From Flavobacterium fluvii (lineage in GTDB: Bacteria; Bacteroidota; Bacteroidia; Flavobacteriales; Flavobacteriaceae), in contig NZ_FQWB01000003.1 of assembly GCF_900129545.1 (NCBI RefSeq), forward strand, positions 248,001 to 312,000: a stretch of 64,000 nt of DNA. Direction: 5' to 3'. Shown here one piece after another: positions 50,291-58,754 of the stretch (position 1 is its first letter; every line of letters begins with the position of its first letter). The notes below the pieces were generated by a model, which saw only the letters and a program-made list of their open reading frames with translations, was not told where the DNA came from and did not search any database. A program made the translations under genes and the position numbers.

Positions 50291-53146
50291 ATGCCAAAAG
50301 ACAACTCCATAAAATCGGTTTTAATAATAGGTTCAGGTCCAATCGTGATTGGTCAAGCTTGCGAATTTGATTATGCAGGTTCCCAATCGGCACGTTCCAT
50401 TCGTGAAGAAGGAATCGAGGTTATCTTGATTAACTCGAACCCAGCAACGATCATGACCGACCCATCAATGGCCGATCATATTTATTTGAAACCATTAACT
50501 ACCAAATCCATCATTGAAATCCTGAAAGCGCATCCGCAAATCGATGCCGTTTTGCCTACAATGGGAGGACAAACCGCTTTGAACTTGTGTTTGGAAGCAG
50601 ATGAGAAAGGAATTTGGCAAGATTTCGGAGTACGAATGATTGGTGTTGATGTTAATGCCATCAATATTACTGAAGATAGAGAGCAGTTCAAACAATTGCT
50701 TCAAAAAATAAATGTTCCTACAGCACCGGCAAAAACGGCTACTTCTTTCTTGGAAGGAAAAGAAATTGCGCAGGAATTTGGTTTTCCATTGGTAATTCGT
50801 CCTTCGTTTACATTAGGGGGAACTGGAGCTGCTTTTGTGCATACCAAAGAAGAATTTGACGAAAAACTAACCTACGGATTAGAAATGTCTCCTATTCACG
50901 AAGTTTTGATTGATAAAGCTTTGATAGGATGGAAAGAATACGAATTGGAATTGTTGAGAGATAAAAACGACAATGTCGTGATTATCTGTTCTATCGAAAA
51001 TATGGATCCAATGGGAATTCATACTGGAGATTCTATCACGGTTGCTCCAGCGATGACATTATCAGATACAACATTCCAAAAATTACGTGATTACGCTATC
51101 TTGATGATGCGCAGCATCGGAAATTTTGCAGGAGGTTGTAACGTGCAGTTTGCCGTTTCACCAGATGAAAAAGAAGATATCGTTGCGATTGAAATCAATC
51201 CTCGTGTGTCTCGTTCATCAGCTTTGGCTTCAAAAGCGACAGGTTACCCAATTGCGAAAATTGCTTCTAAACTGGCTTTAGGATATAATCTTGATGAATT
51301 ACAAAACCAAATTACAAAATCAACTTCAGCTTTATTCGAGCCGACTTTGGATTATGTAATCGTGAAAATACCACGTTGGAACTTCGATAAATTTGAAGGA
51401 GCCGACAGAACTTTGGGTCTTCAAATGAAATCGGTTGGTGAGGTAATGGGAATTGGACGTTCGTTCCAAGAAGCCTTGCACAAAGCCACGCAGTCATTGG
51501 AAATCAAAAGAAATGGTTTAGGTGCTGATGGAAAAGGATACACCAACTATGAGCAAATTATCGAGAAACTGACTTTTGCAAGTTGGGATCGTGTTTTCGT
51601 TATTTATGATGCCATTGCCATGGGAATTCCATTGAGCCGCATTCACGAAATCACGAAAATTGATATGTGGTTCTTGAAACAATACGAAGAACTTTATGTT
51701 TTAGAAAAAGAGATTTCTAACTATACCGTAACAACTTTGCCAAGAGAATTGTTGTTGGAAGCGAAACAAAAAGGTTTTGCAGACAGACAGATTGCACACA
51801 TGATGAACACTAAGGAAAGTGAAGTACATACTTTGCGTTCAACGATGAACATCAACCGTGTATTCAAATTGGTTGATACTTGTGCGGCGGAGTTCACGGC
51901 AAAAACACCTTATTATTACTCAACTTTTGAGGCAGAAATTGAAAAAGCCAATGGTGAGCGTTACGTTCACAACGAAAGTATCGTAACCGATAAAAAGAAA
52001 ATCGTAGTTTTAGGTTCAGGGCCAAACCGAATTGGACAAGGAATCGAGTTTGATTATTCTTGTGTTCACGGAGTTCTGGCAGCGAAAGAGTGTGGTTATG
52101 AAACCATAATGATCAACTGTAACCCAGAAACGGTTTCGACTGATTTTGACACGGCCGATAAATTATACTTCGAACCAGTTTTCTGGGAGCATATTTATGA
52201 CATCATCCAACACGAGAAACCAGAAGGTGTGATCGTGCAATTAGGAGGGCAAACTGCCTTGAAATTGGCTGAAAAATTGTCTAAATACGGAGTGAAAATC
52301 ATAGGAACCAGTTTTGATGCCTTGGATTTAGCCGAAGACAGAGGACGTTTCTCTGATTTATTGACAGAATTACATATTCCTTTCCCGAAATTCGGAATTG
52401 CTGAAACGGCTGATGAAGCTTCTGCTTTGGCAGATACTTTGGACTTTCCTTTATTGATTCGTCCTTCTTATGTATTGGGTGGACAGGGAATGAAAATCGT
52501 GATCAACAAAAAAGAATTGGAAGAGCACGTTATCAATTTATTGAAACAGATTCCAGGTAATAAATTGCTGTTAGACCATTATTTGGCTGGAGCAATCGAA
52601 GCGGAAGCGGATGCAATTTGTGATTCAGACGGTAATGTGTATATCATAGGAATTATGGAGCATATCGAACCTTGTGGAGTACACTCGGGTGATAGTAATG
52701 CGACTTTGCCACCGTTCAACTTGGGTGAATTTGTAATGCAACAAATAAAAGATCACACTTTTAAAATCGCTAAAGCTTTAAAAACAGTTGGTTTGATCAA
52801 TATTCAGTTTGCGATAAAAGACGATACGGTTTACATCATTGAAGCAAATCCTAGAGCGTCTCGTACTGTTCCGTTTATTGCAAAAGCATATGGAGAGCCT
52901 TATGTGAACTATGCTACGAAAGTAATGTTGGGTGAAAAGAAAGTAACCGATTTTGATTTCAATCCGCAATTAAAAGGATACGCCATCAAACAACCGGTTT
53001 TCTCTTTCAGCAAGTTCCAAAACGTGAACAAAGCATTAGGGCCAGAAATGAAATCAACCGGAGAAAGCATCTTGTTTATTGAAGATTTGAAAGACGACCA
53101 ATTCTATGAATTGTACTCTAGAAGGAAAATGTATTTGAGCAAATAA
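50291..53146 (+). CDS. carB: carbamoyl-phosphate synthase large subunit lacking the allosteric domain
   Basis: The 951-residue protein has both ATP-grasp halves: IIGSGPIVIGQACEFDYAGS at the start, and the second half from about 570 with LGSGPNRIGQGIEFDYSC. It forms carbamoyl phosphate from bicarbonate, ammonia and two ATP for arginine and pyrimidine synthesis. The enterobacterial protein is about 1073 residues; here the sequence ends right after the second synthetase half (FYELYSRRKMYLSK), so the C-terminal MGS domain that binds UMP, IMP and ornithine is absent. The frame ends in a clean stop and terminator, so it is not a truncation by the window. carA is not adjacent. Confidence 0.97.
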   Translation: MPKDNSIKSVLIIGSGPIVIGQACEFDYAGSQSARSIREEGIEVILINSNPATIMTDPSMADHIYLKPLTTKSIIEILKAHPQIDAVLPTMGGQTALNLCLEADEKGIWQDFGVRMIGVDVNAINITEDREQFKQLLQKINVPTAPAKTATSFLEGKEIAQEFGFPLVIRPSFTLGGTGAAFVHTKEEFDEKLTYGLEMSPIHEVLIDKALIGWKEYELELLRDKNDNVVIICSIENMDPMGIHTGDSITVAPAMTLSDTTFQKLRDYAILMMRSIGNFAGGCNVQFAVSPDEKEDIVAIEINPRVSRSSALASKATGYPIAKIASKLALGYNLDELQNQITKSTSALFEPTLDYVIVKIPRWNFDKFEGADRTLGLQMKSVGEVMGIGRSFQEALHKATQSLEIKRNGLGADGKGYTNYEQIIEKLTFASWDRVFVIYDAIAMGIPLSRIHEITKIDMWFLKQYEELYVLEKEISNYTVTTLPRELLLEAKQKGFADRQIAHMMNTKESEVHTLRSTMNINRVFKLVDTCAAEFTAKTPYYYSTFEAEIEKANGERYVHNESIVTDKKKIVVLGSGPNRIGQGIEFDYSCVHGVLAAKECGYETIMINCNPETVSTDFDTADKLYFEPVFWEHIYDIIQHEKPEGVIVQLGGQTALKLAEKLSKYGVKIIGTSFDALDLAEDRGRFSDLLTELHIPFPKFGIAETADEASALADTLDFPLLIRPSYVLGGQGMKIVINKKELEEHVINLLKQIPGNKLLLDHYLAGAIEAEADAICDSDGNVYIIGIMEHIEPCGVHSGDSNATLPPFNLGEFVMQQIKDHTFKIAKALKTVGLINIQFAIKDDTVYIIEANPRASRTVPFIAKAYGEPYVNYATKVMLGEKKVTDFDFNPQLKGYAIKQPVFSFSKFQNVNKALGPEMKSTGESILFIEDLKDDQFYELYSRRKMYLSK

Positions 53147-53165
53147 ACTTGAGTTTTAGATATTG

Positions 53166-53192
53166 AAAAAGCCCCGATTGGGGCTTTTTTTT
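53166..53192 (+). terminator. terminator after carB
   Basis: GCCCC-GATT-GGGGC followed by eight T. Confidence 0.92.
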
Positions 53193-53397
53193 GTTTAAAT
53201 ATAAAATGGCGAGTAGCCATAATTGCTTTTTTTTAAATGGTATGATTTTATTTAGGTTTTAACGTTCTGGTAGTAGGAGATGGTCGTGCTAAAGAGAAAT
53301 TATTTTCAGATTGTCACTAATTTCCCTAACACAAAACAATCTTTCCATTAAGTCTGATTCCCGACTATTGCTTACTAGCTGTTGGTAAATAGTGCTT

Positions 53398-54450
53398 TTA
53401 TATAATCCGATTCTTATCAAATTTAATTTTAAATTGATTATGTTCATATTGTAAATTGTTTCTTGTTTTTGCCAACGGTGTTATTCTAGGCAAAATTTCC
53501 AGTTCTGCATTATTCAACTTAAGTGTTTTAAGAATTCTATTCATTCCAATTCCATTTCCTTCACTTGTTAATTGAATTGCGCTTTTTGCACGAAATTTTT
53601 TGTCACAAAGCTTATCAATTTCATAATCTTCAATCCTTAAAGATAACATTTCAAATACCACGATATATTTGTTTTGCTCTTCTTTAAAGATAATTTTAAA
53701 ACTCGTATTTGAGCAACAATATTTTACTGCATTTTCAAAAATATAAAATAATGAAACAAATAATATTTCATAATCAAGATGGATTCTTTTTTCATTAGAA
53801 TCAACAGAAACAACAATTTTTTTATAATCAAAATCTTCAATAAAAATTTGTAGTACAGATAATATTATTTCTCTAACTGAATATTCAATTTTTTGAACAT
53901 TTGGATTTTGCATTACAGTTTTTTCAAACACAGAAAACTCAACTTTCATTGCGTAATTATATTTGATTAATTTCAGCAAAGTTTCAGTAGTTACGTTTGG
54001 CTTGTCATTAACTATCTTTTTAATTATCTCTTTTTGTTTATTAATATTTCCTGATAAAATACTTTGAGGAATTAATAATTGTAATTCTTGGACATTATAG
54101 GTGTTTAATGAAGTTAAATTATGTATTAACTCTTGTACATACTCATTTTGATTTAATGATATATTATTTCTATGAGAAACTATATTGTCTAACATCATTA
54201 AAGACATTCTTGATAAATCTGTAAAAAGTCTAGAACTATTTACGTATTTTTCATCTATTGTCAATGTAATAATTGAGCCATTTGAATTTGATTGTTTTTC
54301 AATTTTAGCCTTTATTTTTTTATTTAAGTATTGTATTTCAACTTTCTCAATTTTCTCAATTTCATTTTTTAATAAATGTCGTATTTCTGTTGGAAAGCTA
54401 TTTAATACAATTTTTCCTGATATGTCGGTAATTTGGTAAAAAACTTTCAT
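53398..54450 (-). CDS. histidine-kinase-like protein, soluble
   Basis: The 350-residue protein has an N-terminal region with no recognisable sensor domain, an H-box-like motif ELIHNLTSLNTYNVQE with His110, and a HATPase domain: N box FENAVKYC (Asn239) and G box SEGNGIGM (298-300). There is no signal peptide or membrane segment. It starts three bases after the stop of the membrane-bound receiver gene, so the two are surely cotranscribed and likely partners. Base composition is more AT-rich than carB or the downstream genes. It may belong to an accessory or defence module; Detocs systems also pair a kinase with a receiver but have an effector, which I do not see. Confidence 0.75.
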   Translation of the reverse strand: MKVFYQITDISGKIVLNSFPTEIRHLLKNEIEKIEKVEIQYLNKKIKAKIEKQSNSNGSIITLTIDEKYVNSSRLFTDLSRMSLMMLDNIVSHRNNISLNQNEYVQELIHNLTSLNTYNVQELQLLIPQSILSGNINKQKEIIKKIVNDKPNVTTETLLKLIKYNYAMKVEFSVFEKTVMQNPNVQKIEYSVREIILSVLQIFIEDFDYKKIVVSVDSNEKRIHLDYEILFVSLFYIFENAVKYCCSNTSFKIIFKEEQNKYIVVFEMLSLRIEDYEIDKLCDKKFRAKSAIQLTSEGNGIGMNRILKTLKLNNAELEILPRITPLAKTRNNLQYEHNQFKIKFDKNRII

Positions 54451-54453
54451 TGA

Positions 54454-55143
54454 TTAAGCATATAATTCTAGACTATATTGTTCAACTAAACTTAAAAATT
54501 GATAGGATAAAGCATTTTTTTCAAGTTTGAAATCGCAAACATCCCAAGCAGAATGAAAATTATTGTTTTTATTTGCTGAATATATTACAATCTTTTTATT
54601 TGGATATTTTTGTTTCAACATTAAAGCAATATCCAAACCTTCGTGTTCGCATTTCAATAACTTACCAACACCATTTACATCGACAAAAAGTATATCAGCT
54701 TCTTTTACGGAAGGAATATCAATACTTTTTATATCAACTACAGATTTTGTGTTTTTCCACTTACTATCTTTTAAAATTTTGACAATATTAAATTTTTTAT
54801 CATCATCAATAAATAAAATTTTGACTTTTGATTTTAAAGAATCAATTTTAGCTTCACGATTAAATGAATTATCTTTTGAAGTTGATTCTTTAGTGTTATT
54901 ATGTTCCATATTACCTACATTAACGTTAATTGTATTTGTTGGACTAATTATTGGATTTATATTGGAATTTATTGAAGGATTTTTTTCAGTAATTGGGTCT
55001 TCTGTTTTTTTGTTTTTTTTATAATAACTTCTGACGGTAAATGATAATGCTGTTGCTGATAGCGTAATTCCAGACACATAATACCAATTTACTACCCAAA
55101 AATTTGAAGTATCAATGCTTAATAAATGTAAAGTAATATTCAT
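54454..55143 (-). CDS. membrane-anchored receiver-domain protein
   Basis: The 229-residue protein has one N-terminal membrane helix (VVNWYYVSGITLSATALSF), a linker rich in Asn, Ser and Thr (about 45-100), and a C-terminal receiver-like domain. That domain has acidic residues FIDDDKK (113-115), phosphorylation site Asp155 in LFVDVNG, Ser189 in VIYSANK and a Lys near 206-209. There is no output domain after the receiver. The anchored receiver with a soluble kinase is the reverse of the usual two-component layout. Both genes are AT-rich. Function is unknown. Confidence 0.7.
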   Translation of the reverse strand: MNITLHLLSIDTSNFWVVNWYYVSGITLSATALSFTVRSYYKKNKKTEDPITEKNPSINSNINPIISPTNTINVNVGNMEHNNTKESTSKDNSFNREAKIDSLKSKVKILFIDDDKKFNIVKILKDSKWKNTKSVVDIKSIDIPSVKEADILFVDVNGVGKLLKCEHEGLDIALMLKQKYPNKKIVIYSANKNNNFHSAWDVCDFKLEKNALSYQFLSLVEQYSLELYA

Positions 55144-55167
55144 ATATAAATTATTTTTTTTAAGTTT

Positions 55168-55239
55168 TTATATTCGTTTCTCTTTTTTTAGCATTTCTGC
55201 AAACTCGTTTATAAGTCTGATAAAATCATACAAAGCCAC
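55168..55239 (-). CDS. possible 23-residue ORF upstream of receiver gene
   Basis: From a GTG at 55237-55239, 23 codons read VALYDFIRLINEFAEMLKKE then KRI and stop, lying between the promoter element and the receiver gene on the same strand. The amphipathic composition looks protein-like, but the GTG start and length make it doubtful; it could be part of a decayed gene. Confidence 0.2.
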   Translation of the reverse strand: MALYDFIRLINEFAEMLKKEKRI

Positions 55240-55286
55240 CCTTTTTTGGGTAAATAGGTCTGATAAACATTAGTGTTATTTATTTT

Positions 55287-55294
55287 CAAATATA
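55287..55294 (-). promoter_or_regulatory. -7 element of kinase/receiver operon
   Basis: On the minus strand this reads TATATTTG, an exact TAnnTTTG match, about 144 bases before the receiver start. Confidence 0.45.
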
Positions 55295-55355
55295 ATTATA
55301 ATTCCTCTTTTGTTTGCGTTTTTTTAAGTATTTTCTTTAAAATGTTTTAGTCTTT

Positions 55356-55395
55356 CCATAAAAAAAAGCCCCAATCACGAAGCTTTTTTTATGGA
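55356..55395 (-). terminator. terminator of the SRPBCC/hydrolase unit
   Basis: TCCATAAAAAAA and TTTTTTTATGGA with inner GC pairs form a stem; on the minus strand the second arm supplies a long T run. Confidence 0.55.
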
Positions 55396-55414
55396 ATCTG
55401 TGTTTAGACTGTTT

Positions 55415-55855
55415 TCAATTTTCACGCATAAAGTCAAATGCTCCCTTGCGAAGTTGTATTCCGTATTCCAAATAGGCTTTCATGCAGGCGAGGAAATTGG
55501 CCCAACCTTCCGTGTTTCCTATGGCCCATTTCAGGTTGTCTTCATTGTGTGGTTTTCCGTCTTCGGTCACTTTTACCACGGTGCTTTTGTCAGGTTGTTC
55601 TTCCAATATAATTTTAACGACGGTTTCTTTGTCCCAAACAAATGAAATGGAACGATTGATTTCAATCTTGACGTCTTTTACGGGAACTTCGACAGGGAAT
55701 TCGGGGAATTTCCATGTCAATTCTTTTCCTGTTTCTAGTCGTCCGTTGCTCTCCGATATGAAATAATTCGTCATCTTTTCGGGATTTACAATTCCTTCAA
55801 AAACTTCTTCAATCGGTTTTTGTATTTGTATTGTTGCTTTGGCTGTCAATTTCAT
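55415..55855 (-). CDS. SRPBCC (AHSA1-like) protein
   Basis: The 146-residue protein (MKLTAKATIQIQKPIEEVFE, then VTEDGKPHNEDNLKWAIGNT) has the helix-grip START-like fold of activator-of-Hsp90-ATPase-homologue proteins. It ends with the usual WANFLACMKAYLEYGI helix. Such proteins bind hydrophobic ligands; the ligand is unknown. It follows the dienelactone hydrolase gene by 18 bases. Confidence 0.87.
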   Translation of the reverse strand: MKLTAKATIQIQKPIEEVFEGIVNPEKMTNYFISESNGRLETGKELTWKFPEFPVEVPVKDVKIEINRSISFVWDKETVVKIILEEQPDKSTVVKVTEDGKPHNEDNLKWAIGNTEGWANFLACMKAYLEYGIQLRKGAFDFMREN

Positions 55856-55873
55856 AATGTCAAAATTTTGAGA

Positions 55874-56767
55874 TTATTTCTTTTTTAGTTTTTCCCTGAA
55901 AAAATCAATTGTTCGTGTCCAAGACAATGTTGCGGATTTCTCGTCGTATCGTGGAGTCGTGTTGTTGTGGAAACCGTGATTGACGCCCTCATAGAAATAA
56001 GCGGTGTGTTCCACTTTGTTTTTTTTGAGTATGGCTTCAAAAGCGGGCCAGCCTTCGTTTACCCGGGTGTCTAAACCAGCATATTGCAACAGGAGCGGCG
56101 TGGTTATTTTTTCTGCATCTACTGCGGTCGGTTGTCCTCCGTAATAAGGTACGGCTGCAGCCAAAGTCGGGATTTTGACCGCCATCATGTTGGCAATCCA
56201 GCCTCCAAAACAAAATCCGACCACGCCTACATAACCGTTGCAATCTTTGTGGGATTTCAGGTATTCGTAAGCCGCAATAAAGTCTTCCAACATTTCTTCG
56301 CGGGTACGTTTTTTTTGTAATTCTCTTCCCGCATCATCATTGCCGGGATAACCGCCCAATGGTGACAAGGCATCTGGAGCCAAGGTAATAAATCCTTCCA
56401 CTGCGGCTCTTCTTCCCACGTCTTCGATATAGGGATTCAATCCACGGTTTTCGTGCACGACTATGATTCCGGGTAGTTTTTTCTTTGTTCCGGTGGGTTG
56501 GGATAAAAGTCCCTTGATGGTTCCTCCTCCTTTGGGCGATTCGTAGGTCATGAATCCTGATTTCAACCTTGGGTCGTCAGGGTTGATGGTAATGGAATCC
56601 ACGTAATTTGGTGTCATAAAGCCAAGAAGTGTTGGCAACGTAAGGCTTCCTATGGCAAAAATCGATAATTTTTCGATGAATTGCCTTCTTTCAATTTTAT
56701 TGTGTGCATAGTCATCGTATAAGTCAAATACTTCTTGACTGATGTCTTCTTTGGTTAGTTTTTTCAT
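55874..56767 (-). CDS. dienelactone hydrolase family protein
   Basis: The 297-residue protein has an N-terminal 55-residue extension with a hydrophobic stretch (FAIGSLTLPTLLGFM) preceded by IERRQF, possibly a Tat-like or other export signal. The dienelactone hydrolase fold follows: nucleophile Cys in VGFCFGG, Asp in AGLDTRVN and His in NHGFHNN. The family hydrolyses lactones in aromatic breakdown, but many members act on other esters. The ATG at 56767 is chosen because the longer frame shows no conserved residues. Confidence 0.86.
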   Translation of the reverse strand: MKKLTKEDISQEVFDLYDDYAHNKIERRQFIEKLSIFAIGSLTLPTLLGFMTPNYVDSITINPDDPRLKSGFMTYESPKGGGTIKGLLSQPTGTKKKLPGIIVVHENRGLNPYIEDVGRRAAVEGFITLAPDALSPLGGYPGNDDAGRELQKKRTREEMLEDFIAAYEYLKSHKDCNGYVGVVGFCFGGWIANMMAVKIPTLAAAVPYYGGQPTAVDAEKITTPLLLQYAGLDTRVNEGWPAFEAILKKNKVEHTAYFYEGVNHGFHNNTTPRYDEKSATLSWTRTIDFFREKLKKK

Positions 56768-56870
56768 AACAGTTGTTTTTTGGTGCAACAATTTAGGAAA
56801 TAAAATGATTGTTTCAACGGTATCAATGCTCAATAAGATGGGAAAATCAAATTTTATAAGTTTGTTCTAT

Positions 56871-56904
56871 AAAAAAAACCGTTTCAATTTATGAAACGGT
56901 TTTT
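56871..56904 (-). terminator. terminator after lipoprotein gene
   Basis: AAAAACCGTTTCA and TGAAACGGTTTTT form a 13-bp stem with T runs on both strands; it lies downstream of the minus-strand gene at 56944. Confidence 0.8.
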
Positions 56905-56943
56905 AGAACAAGAAAAAATGTTGTCTAAACTAAAATATTCAAA

Positions 56944-57768
56944 TTAATACACAGATAAATAAATAATCTTTTTCCCAATATAATTATCTTCGGTATCGCT
57001 ATAAAAACGGAAAACTAATTTTTGAGTTGCATATTGGTACGCCCTATTAGTGGTAGAAGTTGCGGAGGTACTTTTTATGGTTGGTACTCCCAATAGTGTT
57101 ACTACCATATCCATTGTAGTGGTTGCACTATTGATTTTCCAACCATTCCCAATTTCATAAGGGAAGTTAGTGTAGCTTACTTGTGCATTTGCGCTATTTG
57201 TGTAAAAATAATTAGAGCTATACATATCAATTTGGTCTACAATCGTACTGCTTTTAATTATTATAATGCCTAATCCCTTTGAAGCATATCTCCAATATTC
57301 AGAAAGTCCATCAGTTGAATTTGTTTTAATGTCAGGCTCACCCAAAAGACTTAAAACTTTAGAAGATAAATCGGCGTTTACTTTTATTCCTTCCACAGTG
57401 TTATAATTTTTAACTCCGTGTTCTGCAAAAGTCAAATCAATATTTTTAGTGTCTTTGTATGTATTGTTGCTTAGTATAACATGTATTTTTGCGGAAGTTG
57501 CTTCGGTACTTGAAATTTCATAAATTGTACTGGCAACTTTGGTAATTTTAATTTTGGTATTACTAGTAATAACGTTTATATCTTTATAACCAGATGCTTT
57601 AATATTTAAAGTTATGGTTCCGTCGATATAAATATCTGTTTTGTTGGCTTCAATACTTGTGAATACGATTGCAGGGTCTTTCTCGTCTGAAGAACATGAA
57701 GCCAAAAGCATTACGAGACATAGAACTAAAATAGTACTAATACTGTTTTTAAAGAATGATTTTTTCAT
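56944..57768 (-). CDS. lipoprotein of unknown function
   Basis: The 274-residue protein has a lipoprotein signal (VLCLVMLLASC, lipid-bearing Cys followed by SSDEKDP). After it comes an Ig-like region (ITLNIKASGYKDINVITSNT) and a C-terminal part rich in Ser, Thr and Asn with YWRYASKGLGIII, which slightly recalls SmpA/BamE-like folds. I do not recognise the family. It is a single gene. Confidence 0.7.
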   Translation of the reverse strand: MKKSFFKNSISTILVLCLVMLLASCSSDEKDPAIVFTSIEANKTDIYIDGTITLNIKASGYKDINVITSNTKIKITKVASTIYEISSTEATSAKIHVILSNNTYKDTKNIDLTFAEHGVKNYNTVEGIKVNADLSSKVLSLLGEPDIKTNSTDGLSEYWRYASKGLGIIIIKSSTIVDQIDMYSSNYFYTNSANAQVSYTNFPYEIGNGWKINSATTTMDMVVTLLGVPTIKSTSATSTTNRAYQYATQKLVFRFYSDTEDNYIGKKIIYLSVY

Positions 57769-57959
57769 TGGTTTTTTTAAGGTTAATTTTTAGAATTGCA
57801 AATGAAGTAATAATTTTCTTATTTCAATTTCATTTATTGTTTTTTTAATTAATTCTTCGAAATTATATTTTTTGTAATTGGTTCTTTTACGGTTTCCCAC
57901 ATTTTAACAAAATAATTTTTTTCTTATTTAAAAAGAACAAATACTTAATTAGTTTATAC

Positions 57960-57973
57960 ATACAACTTTGTAT
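57960..57973. repeat. inverted repeat in spacer
   Basis: ATACAA-CT-TTGTAT is a perfect short palindrome in the 273-base gap between two minus-strand genes. It could be an operator for the lipoprotein gene, but is about 190 bases from its start. Confidence 0.3.
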
Positions 57974-58041
57974 AGTCGATAACTATCAATTGCGAGTATT
58001 TATATAGAAGATGCTATTTTGGAGAAAAGGTTGGAATTTCT

Positions 58042-58650
58042 TTAAGCAATATTTTCCAATCCACCCGGAAAGGGTCTGTAGGCAAAATAATGCAGGACTT
58101 CTTCGATGGCTATTTTCAAGGCTTCGTTTATGGGGAGTAAAGTGGTGCCCATTCTGTAATCAATTTGCGCCAACTGCATGTAATAATCAGTAAAAATGGG
58201 CACGTAAAGTCCTTTGCTGATGGCTTCTTCCGTATTGTTGAAGTTTTCCAGTTGGTCGTCTTTTATGATTTTGCAGGTGGCCAATCGCAGTTTGCCGTAT
58301 TTGTCCCTGCTGGCGGCATTGCCAAAAAGGCGGCATATTAACCCGCGATAGCGATAGTTGTTGCAGCTTCCGTTATGTTCTTCCAAAAGAGAAAGAGGTC
58401 GGTAGATGTGACAAGTTGAAATGGAAGAATTGTCTAATTCCAACAAGGTTTTTTCGGCCAGACCATTCAAAAACAAATGGAAAGCCCAAGGCAGGAATTC
58501 CAAGGGAGAGGCATCTATGTTTGGTGTGGAACAGCATTTGCCACAGCCAGTGAGACAATGTAAACTAGTTTCGGTTTTGAAAGCAGTAATCTCCTTGTCA
58601 AGACGGTGGAATATTTCTTCAACCTGCCGAACCTTTTGTTCTATCGTCAT
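58042..58650 (-). CDS. YkgJ family cysteine cluster protein
   Basis: The 202-residue protein has the cysteine cluster CLTGCGKCCSTP near residue 32 and further cysteines in TCHIYRP, GSCNNYRYRGLICRLFG and LATCKII, the YkgJ family pattern. Members are thought to bind zinc or an Fe-S cluster. The length is usual for the longer branch. The function is unknown; the gene stands alone. Confidence 0.87.
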   Translation of the reverse strand: MTIEQKVRQVEEIFHRLDKEITAFKTETSLHCLTGCGKCCSTPNIDASPLEFLPWAFHLFLNGLAEKTLLELDNSSISTCHIYRPLSLLEEHNGSCNNYRYRGLICRLFGNAASRDKYGKLRLATCKIIKDDQLENFNNTEEAISKGLYVPIFTDYYMQLAQIDYRMGTTLLPINEALKIAIEEVLHYFAYRPFPGGLENIA

Positions 58651-58754
58651 TATTTTTTTCGTAAGGTAGGCTATTAAAAACGGCTGATGCCATAATATCC
58701 ATTTACTTACGGTTTATTGTAATGGCTCCCTCGGCGAATGAAGCAAATTGCACA

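Noticed and set aside
53193..53397. Attachment site or transposon end downstream of carB
   Set aside because: The spacer has a short stem (ATGGC-GAGTA-GCCAT) and odd composition, but no tRNA, integrase or duplicated ends could be seen.
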